Below, in pieces: positions 16,444 to 24,924 of a DNA stretch of 24,924 nucleotides. Within the stretch, counting starts at the first letter, position 1. Every line of letters begins with the position of its first letter. The DNA is from Chloroflexota bacterium. Lineage in GTDB: Bacteria > Chloroflexota > Dehalococcoidia > UBA2979. A program made the translations under genes and the position numbers. The notes beneath the pieces were generated by a model. The model was not told the DNA's origin. It saw only the letters and a list, made by a program, of their open reading frames with translations, and ran no database searches. The DNA lies in the NCBI GenBank assembly GCA_947446155.1, contig CANFFZ010000016.1, positions 1 through 24,924 of the forward strand, written 5' to 3'.

Positions 16444-18162
16444 TTAGCGATTCTCGAAGCGCGCGAAGGGGTCGGTGGTGGCGGCGACCTCGGAGGCACG
16501 GGTGGCCCAGGCGGGGAAGGGGAACTGCACGAGCAGCGGGACGGGGATTTCTGGCTGGTGCAGGATCATTGTGCCGGGCTTGAGCAGGCTGGCGCGGGCG
16601 CGGGCGGCGGGGGTGAGGAAGCCGTACTCGTTGCGTTGCGCCTCGGCGGTGTCGAGGCGGCCGACGACGCGGAAGGCGCAGTTGGCGACGACGCGCGGCT
16701 CGACCTCGGAGGCGGTCTGCTGGGCGCCGATGAGCACGACGCCGAGGGAGCGGCCACGCTCGGCGATGTCGAGCAGCACGTCCTTGATGGGGCTGTGGCC
16801 TTCGCGCGGGGCGTACTTGTTCAGTTCATCGAGCACGACGAATACGAGCGGGCGGGCCGCACCGCGGGTCTCTTTCTCCTCGAACATGCGCTTGAGCACG
16901 GCGCCGACGACGAAGCGTTTGGCGCGGTCGTGTAGGCGGTGGATATCGACGACGGTGACCTGCTCGCGCTGCCAGTCGATCCGGTGCGAGGCCATGTCCT
17001 CGGAATCATCCCCGCGGACGAGGTGGCCGACGTGGGGGGCGGCGGCCTCCAGACGTCGGAGGAAGGCGTGGACGGTGCCGGGGGCGGCGCGGCCGGCCCA
17101 CGTGCCGCCCTGATCGGGGTCGGTCATGGCGGCGATCTGCTCCACGAGTTCACGGAAGTCGTTGCAGCGGACGCCGCCGATCTCGACGGTCGCGCTGGTG
17201 ACGGGAAGCGAGAGGCGGGCAGCCATCGCGAGTTGGGCCTCGACGGACTGGGCGACGTAGGCGATCTGCGAGCGCTCATCGTCGGCCTCGGCGAAGAGGA
17301 AGCGCAGATAGTGATCGGCGCAGAACTCGCGGAGGGTCCAGCAGTAGCCGGTGACGCCTTCGAGTCGCGAGCCGGTGTCGGGGATCGGCTGTGCGCCTCG
17401 GGCGACAGGAGCGTAGAGGGCGACGGAGCCGAAGGCCTGCGCGGGGAGGCCCATGGTGGCGTAGCGGGTGCGCTGTGTGTCGTCGAGGCGGGCGTTGGGC
17501 TTGTCGAGGAAGAGCAGATCCTCGCCCTTCACGTTGAAAATGATCGAGCGGGTGTTGGCGGCCTCGACACCGAGCGCGCCGCCCTCGAAGAGCGCATGGA
17601 GCAGGAACATCGCGTAGGAGGTCTTGGTTGCGATGCCGGAGATGCCGGAGATGTTCACGTGCGCGCCGCGCGTGCCATCGAGGAACTCCATGTTGGCGAA
17701 GATGGTCTCGCCGGCGCGGGAGAGGCCGAAGGGGACGCGCGTCTGCATGCCGTCGAAGAAGAGCGCCGCGTCGCGGGCCGCGCCGTGAGCTTGGTGCACT
17801 TCGGTGCCGGGGACGGGCGGGACGAAGATTTCGGGTTCGACGCGGGTGACGGAGACGTGGGCGACGACGGCGTGCTGCACGGGCAGGATGCCGTCGATGG
17901 CGAGGCGGACATCGGAGTCGAAGGAGACGCCCTCGTGCGTTGCGCGCACCTCGTCGACGACGCCGTAGACATCGATGACTTCGCCGTCAGGGAGCGGCGA
18001 GCGGAGGTGGACGACATCGTCGAGTTGCAGGTAGCGATCGTCCGCGACGAGCACCGAGAAGGAGAGCGGCGTGGACGCCTCGGCGGAGGTGCCGAGCACG
18101 AGGCCAGCGGGGCCGGTCTCCGTGATGTCCTTGAGGTTGCTGATGGGTGTGTGTCCGTTCAT
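16444..18162 (-). CDS. herA: HerA-like DNA translocase ATPase
   Basis: This is a 572-residue HerA/FtsK-superfamily ATPase (DUF87 type), a hexameric translocase that works with NurA in end resection. An N-terminal beta-rich HAS-barrel-like region occupies about 1-120. The P-loop reads GISGIATKTS (173-182), a non-standard GxxGxxxKTS that keeps the Lys-Thr pair (K180, T181). Walker B is VFVVLDELNKY (D445/E446), and the IGAQQ segment near 480 matches the sensor region. The start is ATG 18162, overlapping the nurA stop (ATGA). The open frame extends to 18441 only as a shadow of nurA. Partners by position: nurA upstream, sbcD downstream. Confidence 0.9.
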   Translation of the reverse strand: MNGHTPISNLKDITETGPAGLVLGTSAEASTPLSFSVLVADDRYLQLDDVVHLRSPLPDGEVIDVYGVVDEVRATHEGVSFDSDVRLAIDGILPVQHAVVAHVSVTRVEPEIFVPPVPGTEVHQAHGAARDAALFFDGMQTRVPFGLSRAGETIFANMEFLDGTRGAHVNISGISGIATKTSYAMFLLHALFEGGALGVEAANTRSIIFNVKGEDLLFLDKPNARLDDTQRTRYATMGLPAQAFGSVALYAPVARGAQPIPDTGSRLEGVTGYCWTLREFCADHYLRFLFAEADDERSQIAYVAQSVEAQLAMAARLSLPVTSATVEIGGVRCNDFRELVEQIAAMTDPDQGGTWAGRAAPGTVHAFLRRLEAAAPHVGHLVRGDDSEDMASHRIDWQREQVTVVDIHRLHDRAKRFVVGAVLKRMFEEKETRGAARPLVFVVLDELNKYAPREGHSPIKDVLLDIAERGRSLGVVLIGAQQTASEVEPRVVANCAFRVVGRLDTAEAQRNEYGFLTPAARARASLLKPGTMILHQPEIPVPLLVQFPFPAWATRASEVAATTDPFARFENR

Positions 18163-19115
18163 AGGGTGCCTCGTCCTACGGCAGTGGTGATGAGCCGCCC
18201 GATCCAGCGCCGGTCGCCGAGGCGGTGCGTGAGCGCGGATTCGAGCGCGCCGACCGGGATGAGATTTTGTGGTGAGCGCGGATCGCGCACGGGAGACGAG
18301 GCGAGCCTCGGTAGCACGCGTGCGGATTGGTCGGCGAGGCGGATGGCGTCCGGGATCGGTAGGGTGCCGGGCACCTCGAGACGCATCAGGCCCGCGAGCG
18401 GGTGGAACTGCGCGCTGAGGTCGGCGATACGCAGGAACCACGAGGTGCGCTCGTGACCGGCCTCGGTGATGCGGAAGAGCGGCGTGCGCTCGCCGGGCTT
18501 CAGCGTGAGCAGCAGCAACTGGTGCTCGGCGTCGAGATACCAGCGGTGGATGCGCTTGATGTAGCCGACGACGCGCTGGCCGGGTGAGCGGAGGCGCAAC
18601 GGGCCGTCGACGAAGGTCAGGACAGACTCGTCGTGTGAGAGGGTCTCGGCGAGGCGCGCTTCCTCGTCGAGCATGTCGCGGTTGAGTGCGGCGACGAGGT
18701 CGTTGGCGCTGCTGGCCTGATCGGGGATTTTGGGGCGGAAGTGGAGCGTGGCCGCGCCGCAGGGGATGACCTGCGCGCGCGGCTCGCCGCCGGTCTGGAG
18801 GTAGCGACGTTCGAGGCGGATCGAGTCATCGAGGATGCGCGCGCTGCCGGGGTCGAGGCGCACCGCGCCGACGGCGAGCGAGCCGAACAGCCCGAAGAGC
18901 GCGCCGCCATCAGGGGCGTCATCCATCGCGTGCATCTCGGCGCGGCGGACGCCATCGATGATCTGGACAGCCTCGGGCGCAGGGCCGGAGAGGGCGACGG
19001 CCTGCCATGGCCCCTCGATGGTGGTGTCGGCGGGCGCGTCGTCCTCAGCGGCGTCGGCGTCGAACTGCATGGCGGTGCTGTACTCGGGCGCCCAGGGCAG
19101 GAGGCGGAGGGGCAT
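18159..19115 (-). CDS. nurA: NurA-domain nuclease
   Basis: NurA is a Mn-dependent 5'-3' nuclease that is driven by HerA during end resection. This 318-residue protein shows the family's two acidic motifs: IIDGVRR (D54) early and LTFVDGPL (D170) in the middle. It ends in a conserved-looking segment with FHPLAGLMRLEVP and ALTHRLGDRRWIG. It is the first gene of the operon and overlaps herA by 4 bp (ATGA). A TATACT hexamer (19149-19144) lies 28 nt before the ATG and may be the operon's -10 element; no clear -35 is present. The family call rests on motifs and the herA neighbour. Confidence 0.88.
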   Translation of the reverse strand: MPLRLLPWAPEYSTAMQFDADAAEDDAPADTTIEGPWQAVALSGPAPEAVQIIDGVRRAEMHAMDDAPDGGALFGLFGSLAVGAVRLDPGSARILDDSIRLERRYLQTGGEPRAQVIPCGAATLHFRPKIPDQASSANDLVAALNRDMLDEEARLAETLSHDESVLTFVDGPLRLRSPGQRVVGYIKRIHRWYLDAEHQLLLLTLKPGERTPLFRITEAGHERTSWFLRIADLSAQFHPLAGLMRLEVPGTLPIPDAIRLADQSARVLPRLASSPVRDPRSPQNLIPVGALESALTHRLGDRRWIGRLITTAVGRGTL

Positions 19116-19211
19116 GGCGTCTATCTCGGGGAGAGATGTGGGAAGTATAGCGAGCGATCGGTTCCGGCTCGCTCGATGCGTGAGTAGAGAGGCGAAGACA
19201 GAATGGTCAGG

Positions 19212-19781
19212 ATGGTCTCGGTAGTGCTCTTCGACCTTGGTGGCGTGGTGTGCCGGTTCGAGCCGGGGCCGGGGCCGGGGCCGGGGCCGCGGCTGGCGAC
19301 GCTTGTGCGATGAAGCGGGTTGCCGGAGCTCGAGGTGCAGGCACGGGTGTGGGAGTCCGGGCTAACGCGCGATTTCGACCTGGGGCGGTACACGAGCGAA
19401 TGGCGGCAGACTGTGAACGAGCGGCTTGGCGTCGCGCTGGACTTCGATGCGTTCGAGTCAGTGATGCTTTCGGCGCTGACGGTGGACGACGACACGATTA
19501 CGGTCGTGCACGCGATCGAGCCGCGTGTGCGGGTTGCGGTGCTCACGGATAATCCGCCGCTGCTGTTCTCGTTCCAGCTTGGGGCACTGAAGCCGTCAGC
19601 GGAGGCGTTCGAGATAGCGCTGGATCGCCTCGATGTCTCAGCGAAGCAAGTGTTGTTCATTGATGACACACCGGCGAACGCCGATGCGGCGCGCGCAACG
19701 GGTATGGAGGACGTGCGGTTTACCTCGGCAGCGGTATTGTGCGAGATTCTGGATGCTGTTGGCGTGCTGCGACGGAGGTAG
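19212..19781 (+). pseudogene. HAD-superfamily phosphatase with in-frame TGA
   Basis: This is a haloacid-dehalogenase-like hydrolase read in one frame. Motif I is VVLFDLGGVVCRFE, motif II AVLTDNPP, the motif III Lys is in GALKPSAEAFE, and motif IV is VLFIDDTPANADAARATGM. Three defects are visible. Four CCGGGG units at 19263-19286 insert a Pro-Gly repeat near motif I. TGA at 19311-19313 stops the frame before SGLPELE. The stretch between LTDNPPLL and FSFQLGALKP is about 20 residues shorter than in the family. Other genes here use TGA as stop, so recoding is unlikely. ATG 19203 is an alternative start. Confidence 0.8.
19263..19286 (+). repeat. CCGGGG hexanucleotide repeat (4 units)
   Basis: Four perfect tandem CCGGGG units lie in the 5' part of the broken HAD gene and translate as a Pro-Gly run. 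Homologues would be expected to continue almost directly from the motif I strand into the next helix, so most of the repeat looks like a local expansion. G-rich tracts of this type can form quadruplexes. Confidence 0.85.
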
Positions 19782-19819
19782 TGGCAGACCGCTGGCGGCG
19801 TGGGCCGTATCCTCGGGTC

Positions 19820-20560
19820 ATGCAGCCGAGCGAGCCTGAGCAGTTGTTTGAGCCGAACGCCGACCGCGCCACGTATGTGCGCGGGATGTTTGGCGACATT
19901 GCGGCGCGGTACGACCTGCTGAACACGATCATGACGGGTGGTCGGCATCACGCGTGGCGGCGGTTGACGGCGCGCGCGCTGGTACGGCCGGGCGACCGTG
20001 TGGTGGATGTCGGCTGCGGCACCGGCGACCTCGCGATCGCGTGCCTGCGGGCGGGCGCGGCGCGGGTGCTGGGTGTGGACTTCGCGCGACCGATGCTGAC
20101 GCATGCGTACCGCAAGGCAGGCAGGCACGCGCGGCGGGTGTTCTCGTTCGCGGCGGGGGATGCGACGCGACTGCCGCTGGCGGACGCGAGCGTAGATGTG
20201 TGGTGCTCGGCGTTCATGGTGCGGAACATTCCCGACCTTGATGCCGCGCTGGCGGAGGCGCACCGGGTGCTGCGTCCGGGCGGGCGGCTGGGCATCCTCG
20301 AGATCCCGAAGATGGAAGCGGGGCCGCTACGGCCGTTTGCGCGGGCGTACTTTCAGCGCATGGTGCCGCTGGTGGGGCGGGTCGTGTCCGGGCATGAGAG
20401 CGCGTACCGGTATCTACCGGTGTCGGTTGATCACTTCCTCGAACCGGCGGAGTTGGCCTCGAAACTCACGGCGGCGGGGTTCGAGGTGCGGGATGTGCGG
20501 CGGCTGATGTTCAGCACGGTGGCGCTGCACGTGGCGGTGAAGGCGGGCGCAGCCCACTAG
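19820..20560 (+). CDS. menG: UbiE/MenG-type quinone C-methyltransferase
   Basis: This 246-residue enzyme fits the demethylmenaquinone methyltransferase family, which carries out the last step of menaquinone synthesis. The family signature YDLLNTIMTGGRHHAWRR (31-48) is followed by SAM motif I VVDVGCGTGD (61-70), then VDVWCSAFMVRNIPD and VLRPGGRLGILEIPK. The end region with SAYRYLPVSVDHF and STVALHVAVK also matches. ATG 19820 is chosen because the family starts near here and TATCCT (19808-19813) lies 6 nt upstream, with no Shine-Dalgarno. No other menaquinone gene is in the window. It lies 38 bp after the broken HAD gene and converges with the next gene, stops overlapping. Confidence 0.88.
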   Translation: MQPSEPEQLFEPNADRATYVRGMFGDIAARYDLLNTIMTGGRHHAWRRLTARALVRPGDRVVDVGCGTGDLAIACLRAGAARVLGVDFARPMLTHAYRKAGRHARRVFSFAAGDATRLPLADASVDVWCSAFMVRNIPDLDAALAEAHRVLRPGGRLGILEIPKMEAGPLRPFARAYFQRMVPLVGRVVSGHESAYRYLPVSVDHFLEPAELASKLTAAGFEVRDVRRLMFSTVALHVAVKAGAAH

Positions 20561-20964
20561 CCGATGCGATGGCTGCTCTCGATGTCGAAGAGCAGGGCGA
20601 GGTCGCGGCCAAACTCGAACTCGGTCATGTGCAGGCGTTCGGTGAGGCGACGCATTGTGAGTTCCGCAAGGTAGAGGAGTGTGGTGCGCGTCTCGGTGGA
20701 GAATGTTCCTTCGGGGCGGCGGTTGGAGAGGGCGATTTCGCCTTGCGTGGTGCGCGCTTCTGCGAGGAAGGCCCCGGTGGCATCGACGACCTCCATGGTG
20801 CGGAAGCCACTGTCGAGTCGCTCCGTGCCGATGCGTGCCCCGTCGGGAAGCGCCTCGATGCTCCGGCGGACCACATCGGCGATCTGGATGCCGTTGGCTT
20901 GGAGGCCGAAAAAGCGTAACTCGATGCCCTGATGATCCTCGTAGGCCGTGTGCGCGAAACGCAT
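20557..20964 (-). CDS. Hypothetical protein, last gene of the globin operon
   Basis: I do not recognise a family for this 135-residue soluble protein. It begins MRFAHTAYEDHQGIELRFF, has alternating strands through IGTERLDSGFRTMEVVDATG and AEARTTQGEIAL, and ends with two helices (TTLLYLAELTMRRL, FEFGRDLALLF). No Cys, membrane helix or signal peptide is present. It starts 11 bp after the globin stop with an ACGAGG ribosome site, so it is probably co-transcribed with it. Its stop overlaps the convergent menG stop. Confidence 0.68.
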   Translation of the reverse strand: MRFAHTAYEDHQGIELRFFGLQANGIQIADVVRRSIEALPDGARIGTERLDSGFRTMEVVDATGAFLAEARTTQGEIALSNRRPEGTFSTETRTTLLYLAELTMRRLTERLHMTEFEFGRDLALLFDIESSHRIG

Positions 20965-20975
20965 CGTGTGCCTCG

Positions 20976-21434
20976 TTAGGTCAGGCGCGCGTCGCCGAGC
21001 GGCTCGCGGGGGACATCTTCGCCGGCGTTCACCATGTGGTGGGCGAGCGGACCGAGGCCCGCGACGATCTCCTGTAGTTCTCGCTCGCCGATGTTCGCGG
21101 CGCGAAAAGCCGAGGTCATGTGATGAAGCCAGCGTCCGGCGGCGCGCTCATCGATGCGGAAGGGGAAGTGGCGGCGGCGGAGGCGGGGGTGGCCGAAGCG
21201 CTCCGAGTAGCGCGGCTCGCCGCCGAGCCACTGCTCCATGAAAAACTTCTGCTTCTCGCGTCCCGATCCTATGTCTGCGGGGAAGATTGCGCGCAGTTCG
21301 GCGTCGGCCTCCACACGTGCGTAGAAGTCGTCGACGACGGTCTCGATGACCGCGCGGCCACCGATGCGCTCGATGAGTGGGGCGGCCTCGACAGGCGCGG
21401 GCGGTTGCTGCGGCTGCTGTGGGGTGGTGGTCAC
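20976..21434 (-). CDS. Group II truncated haemoglobin (trHbO-like)
   Basis: This 152-residue protein has a disordered Pro/Gln-rich N-terminal extension (1-18) followed by a 2/2 haemoglobin. Visible family features are FYARV with Y38 at position B10, IFPADIG, the FFMEQWLGGEPRYSERFGHP run, proximal His H89 in RRRHFPFRI, and W102 (the group II G8 Trp) in RWLHHM. Group II globins bind O2 or NO and are linked to oxidative and nitrosative chemistry. The GTG start at 21434 overlaps the stop of the small Cys-rich gene (GTGA), so the two are translationally coupled. Confidence 0.92.
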   Translation of the reverse strand: MTTTPQQPQQPPAPVEAAPLIERIGGRAVIETVVDDFYARVEADAELRAIFPADIGSGREKQKFFMEQWLGGEPRYSERFGHPRLRRRHFPFRIDERAAGRWLHHMTSAFRAANIGERELQEIVAGLGPLAHHMVNAGEDVPREPLGDARLT

Positions 21435-21649
21435 GGATCAAGTATCGCAGAACGCGGCGGGTCGTCGCTTGGGGCGGTGGCCTCGCGAGGCTCGAAACCA
21501 GAGCAGGTGCGGACGGGGAGCCGGGGGTAGCGGGGGAAGGCGGGATCGAGGTCGGAGCGGCCGCAGCGGAGGAAGCGGGAGCCTCGGGCGCTCTGGATGG
21601 CGTCGGCCCAGCGGCAGGCGGTACAGAGGTTGGCGGTGGGGGCGGTCAG
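21431..21649 (-). CDS. Small Cys-rich protein with apparent CTG start
   Basis: This 72-residue protein was found by reading the gap before the globin. It contains LCTACRWADAIQSARGSRF, LRCGRSDLDPAFPRYPRLPV and RTCSGFEPRE. The four cysteines (CxxC ... C ... C) suggest a metal-binding knuckle. The pattern resembles a family of short uncharacterised bacterial proteins with a 'RGS-F, DP-FP-YP-LPV' core. No ATG, GTG or TTG is available. The frame begins at CTG 21649, which overlaps the higA-type stop (CTGA), with CGGAG about 7 nt upstream. Its stop overlaps the globin start. Coupling on both sides supports a real gene; the CTG may be a mutated ATG. Confidence 0.7.
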   Translation of the reverse strand: MTAPTANLCTACRWADAIQSARGSRFLRCGRSDLDPAFPRYPRLPVRTCSGFEPREATAPSDDPPRSAILDP

Positions 21650-21932
21650 GCAGCGATGCTCCGGGCAAGGCGGGCGAGCGTGAGGTCGTAATCGACCTGA
21701 AGATTGAGCCCGAACCGCGCCGACATGCCGAGTGCTCGTTCCAGATCGAGGGTGGTTTCTGTTGTGGTCGCGTTTTTGCCACGGCAGATTCCGTTGATCA
21801 CCTGCACAGGGCGGCCCATGAGTTCAGCAAGCGCCTTTTGCGATAGGTCCGCGCCTCGATTTCCTCGGCAAGGAATTCACCGGGGTGGTGCACGAGGTCG
21901 GATTCGATGTACGTCATGGTCTTACTTGGCAT
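21646..21932 (-). pseudogene. HigA/VapI-like antitoxin with one frameshift
   Basis: This is an XRE-family helix-turn-helix antitoxin of the HigA type. It starts MPSKTMTYIESDLVHHPGEF and LAEEIEAR, then needs one extra C at 21846-21847. It continues in the next frame with LSQKALAELMGRPVQVINGI, TETTLDLERALGMSARF and LNLQVDYDLTLARLARSIAA. Corrected length is 95 residues, as expected. The usual GKKAIT and FW positions read GKNATT and FG. A higB toxin, normally encoded directly upstream, is absent: the 88 bp to the left end of the purU region cannot encode one. GAGGGA precedes the ATG. It may have become a regulator of the downstream Cys-rich/globin genes. Confidence 0.8.
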
Positions 21933-22043
21933 GGCCATTCCCTCGATGACTGACGTGACGCTGGCTCGTGTTGATCTGAGGGTACAGGGAAGCAGAATCG
22001 CGTGATCATTTCAGGAGGCGGTGCGCCCGACCGAGGCCTCACA

Positions 22044-22049
22044 TATGAT
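22044..22049 (+). promoter_or_regulatory. -10-like element directly before purU
   Basis: TATGAT lies 7 nt before ATG 22057, placing transcription start at or beside the A of the start codon. No Shine-Dalgarno is present. The same layout occurs before menG, the response regulator and the gene at the right edge. A -35 is not evident. Confidence 0.4.
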
Positions 22050-22056
22050 CACGCGC

Positions 22057-22938
22057 ATGACGAATACACACGGCACATCGACGACGGGGACGGCACGGTT
22101 GCTGGTGCAGTGTCCGGACCAGCCGGGGGTGGTGTCTGCGGTCTCGACGTTTCTGTATCAGCACGGGGCGAACATCGTGCAGGCGGATCAGTACTCGTCG
22201 GGCGGTGGGCGCGGGCGGTTCTTCCTGCGGATGGAGTATGACGTCGCGGGGCTAGACGCGCCGGCGGACGAGGTGGCGGGGCGCTTCGGGGTGGAGGTTG
22301 CGCCGCGGTTTCAGATGGAGTGGCACGTCTCGTACAGCGCGCAACGGCGGCGGATGGCGATGCTCGTGTCCACGGCCGATCATTGCCTGCTGGAGTTGTT
22401 GTGGCGGTGGCGGAACGGCGAGTTGGGCGTCGACATCCCGGTGGTGATCTCGAACCACGAGCAGTTGCGCAGGGATGTCGAGGGGTTCGGGCTGCCGTTC
22501 CGGTATCTGCCGGTGCGCGCGGAGACGAAGGCAGCGCAAGAGCGCGAGATGCTGGGGCTGCTGCGCGGGCAGGCGGACTTTGTGGTGATGGCGCGGTATA
22601 TGCAGATCCTGTCGCCGGGATTCATAGCGGAGTTCCCGCACGCGGTGATCAACATTCACCACTCGTTCCTGCCGGCGTTCGCTGGAGCCGATCCGTACGG
22701 GCAGGCGTTTGAGCGGGGCGTGAAAATCATTGGGGCGACGGCGCACTATGCGACCGAGGAACTGGACGAGGGGCCGATCATCGAGCAGGACGTGGTGCGC
22801 GTGTCACATCGCGATACGCGCGCGAGCTTGGTGGCGTTGGGGCGCGAGGTGGAGCGGTCGGTGTTAGCGCGGGCGGTGCGGTGGCACATTGAGGATCGAG
22901 TGCTGGTGGACGGCCGGAAAACAGTGGTGTTCCGGTAG
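22057..22938 (+). CDS. purU: Formyltetrahydrofolate deformylase PurU
   Basis: PurU hydrolyses 10-formyl-THF to formate and THF, supplying formate or balancing one-carbon pools. An N-terminal ACT domain (about 14-90: LLVQCPDQPGVVSAVSTFLY) precedes the formyltransferase fold. The catalytic triad is visible: N199 and H201 in INIHHSFLPAFAGADPYGQA and D237 in EELDEGPIIEQD; the ERGVKIIGATAHY stretch is very close to E. coli PurU. I choose ATG 22057 (293 residues) because of the TATGAT 7 nt upstream; ATG 22045 is also in frame. It ends before a strong hairpin shared with convergent groEL. Confidence 0.95.
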   Translation: MTNTHGTSTTGTARLLVQCPDQPGVVSAVSTFLYQHGANIVQADQYSSGGGRGRFFLRMEYDVAGLDAPADEVAGRFGVEVAPRFQMEWHVSYSAQRRRMAMLVSTADHCLLELLWRWRNGELGVDIPVVISNHEQLRRDVEGFGLPFRYLPVRAETKAAQEREMLGLLRGQADFVVMARYMQILSPGFIAEFPHAVINIHHSFLPAFAGADPYGQAFERGVKIIGATAHYATEELDEGPIIEQDVVRVSHRDTRASLVALGREVERSVLARAVRWHIEDRVLVDGRKTVVFR

Positions 22939-22963
22939 GAGTGTTCGCGTGGGGCGGGATATG

Positions 22964-22996
22964 ACGAGGCCGCCGGAGAGCATCCGGCGGCCTCGT
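22964..22996. terminator. Perfect 14-bp hairpin, bidirectional terminator of purU and groEL
   Basis: ACGAGGCCGCCGGA and its exact reverse complement flank a 5-nt loop (GAGCA), placed between the convergent stops of purU (26 bp away) and groEL (16 bp away). There is no U-tract on either side, only a TTGG on the plus side, so it may act as a hairpin-only or processing terminator. Confidence 0.8.
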
Positions 22997-23012
22997 GCGT
23001 TGGTGCTGGTGA

Positions 23013-24814
<1,802 letters not shown>

Positions 24815-24896
24815 TAGGTGTGGCCGATGTTGCGAGGCGGGCGGGTGGGCACGGGCGGATGCCGGGCACCCCTCGCGTAAACCGGGTGGGGTCGGC

Positions 24897-24902
24897 TACA
24901 AT
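24897..24902 (+). promoter_or_regulatory. -10-like element for the gene at the right edge
   Basis: TACAAT lies 7 nt before ATG 24910 with no Shine-Dalgarno between, the same spacing as at purU. It drives away from groEL. Confidence 0.4.
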
Positions 24903-24909
24903 AACTGCA

Positions 24910-24924
24910 ATGACACTCCTCTCC
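24910..24924 (+). CDS. Start of a gene cut by the window edge
   Basis: Only five codons (MTLLS) are visible. The call rests on the TACAAT-7-ATG arrangement and on the position after a divergent intergenic region with no other gene. Nothing can be said about the product. Confidence 0.3.

Noticed and set aside
16939..18456. A 505-codon plus-strand open frame opposite herA
   Set aside because: Antisense shadow; the HerA motifs on the other strand are unambiguous.
19311..19313. TGA read as Sec or Trp in the HAD gene
   Set aside because: TGA serves as a normal stop in nurA, the globin-chain genes and others here, no SECIS-like hairpin was seen, and family members have no Cys/Sec at this site.

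Overview
This is a GC-rich (roughly 70%), densely coded bacterial chromosome segment with frequent GTG and TTG starts. No phage, transposon, CRISPR, rRNA or tRNA signal was recognised. The gene content (NurA-HerA with SbcCD, MenG-type methyltransferase, HrcA/CIRCE-type control of groEL, truncated globin) fits a Chloroflexota-like bacterium. That assignment is an inference from gene content and style, because no marker-gene comparison could be run.

Layout. 190-3837 (+): a MoxR/Mg-chelatase-type AAA+ ATPase followed by a large von Willebrand A (VWA) protein, a typical two-gene chaperone-like pair. 3943-4825 (+): a decayed diacylglycerol-kinase-like gene. 4822-8467 (-): a Pro-rich hypothetical protein, a membrane histidine kinase and RecF, tightly packed. 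8721-9431 (-): an OmpR-type response regulator with three single-base frameshifts, closed by a hairpin. 9529-11580 (+): a Gfo/Idh/MocA-like oxidoreductase, a four-helix membrane protein and a methyltransferase interrupted by an amber codon. 11581-12248: a low-GC stretch with one weak membrane ORF. 12249-19115 (-): a nurA-herA-sbcD-sbcC operon, a complete double-strand-break end-resection set. 19212-20560 (+): a broken HAD phosphatase, then menG. 20557-21932 (-): a four-gene chain of frameshifted higA-like antitoxin, a small Cys-rich protein with a CTG start, group II truncated haemoglobin and a hypothetical protein. 22057-22938 (+): purU. 23013-24638 (-): a solitary groEL behind a CIRCE operator, facing purU across a perfect 14-bp hairpin. 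A new gene begins at the right edge.

Two themes stand out. First, DNA repair: nurA-herA-sbcD-sbcC is arranged as in the archaeal HerA-NurA-Mre11-Rad50 cluster, and recF is also in the window. Second, gene decay: five accessory or regulatory genes are broken. Six frameshifts can each be repaired by adding one G or C to a G/C run, and two genes carry in-frame stops. Two of the five also appear to lack about 20-30 residues. The long core genes look intact, so real pseudogenisation and homopolymer sequencing error both need to be considered.

Several genes (menG, purU, the response regulator and the gene at the right edge) have a TANNNT -10-like hexamer 5-7 nt before the ATG and no Shine-Dalgarno sequence, which suggests leaderless transcripts.
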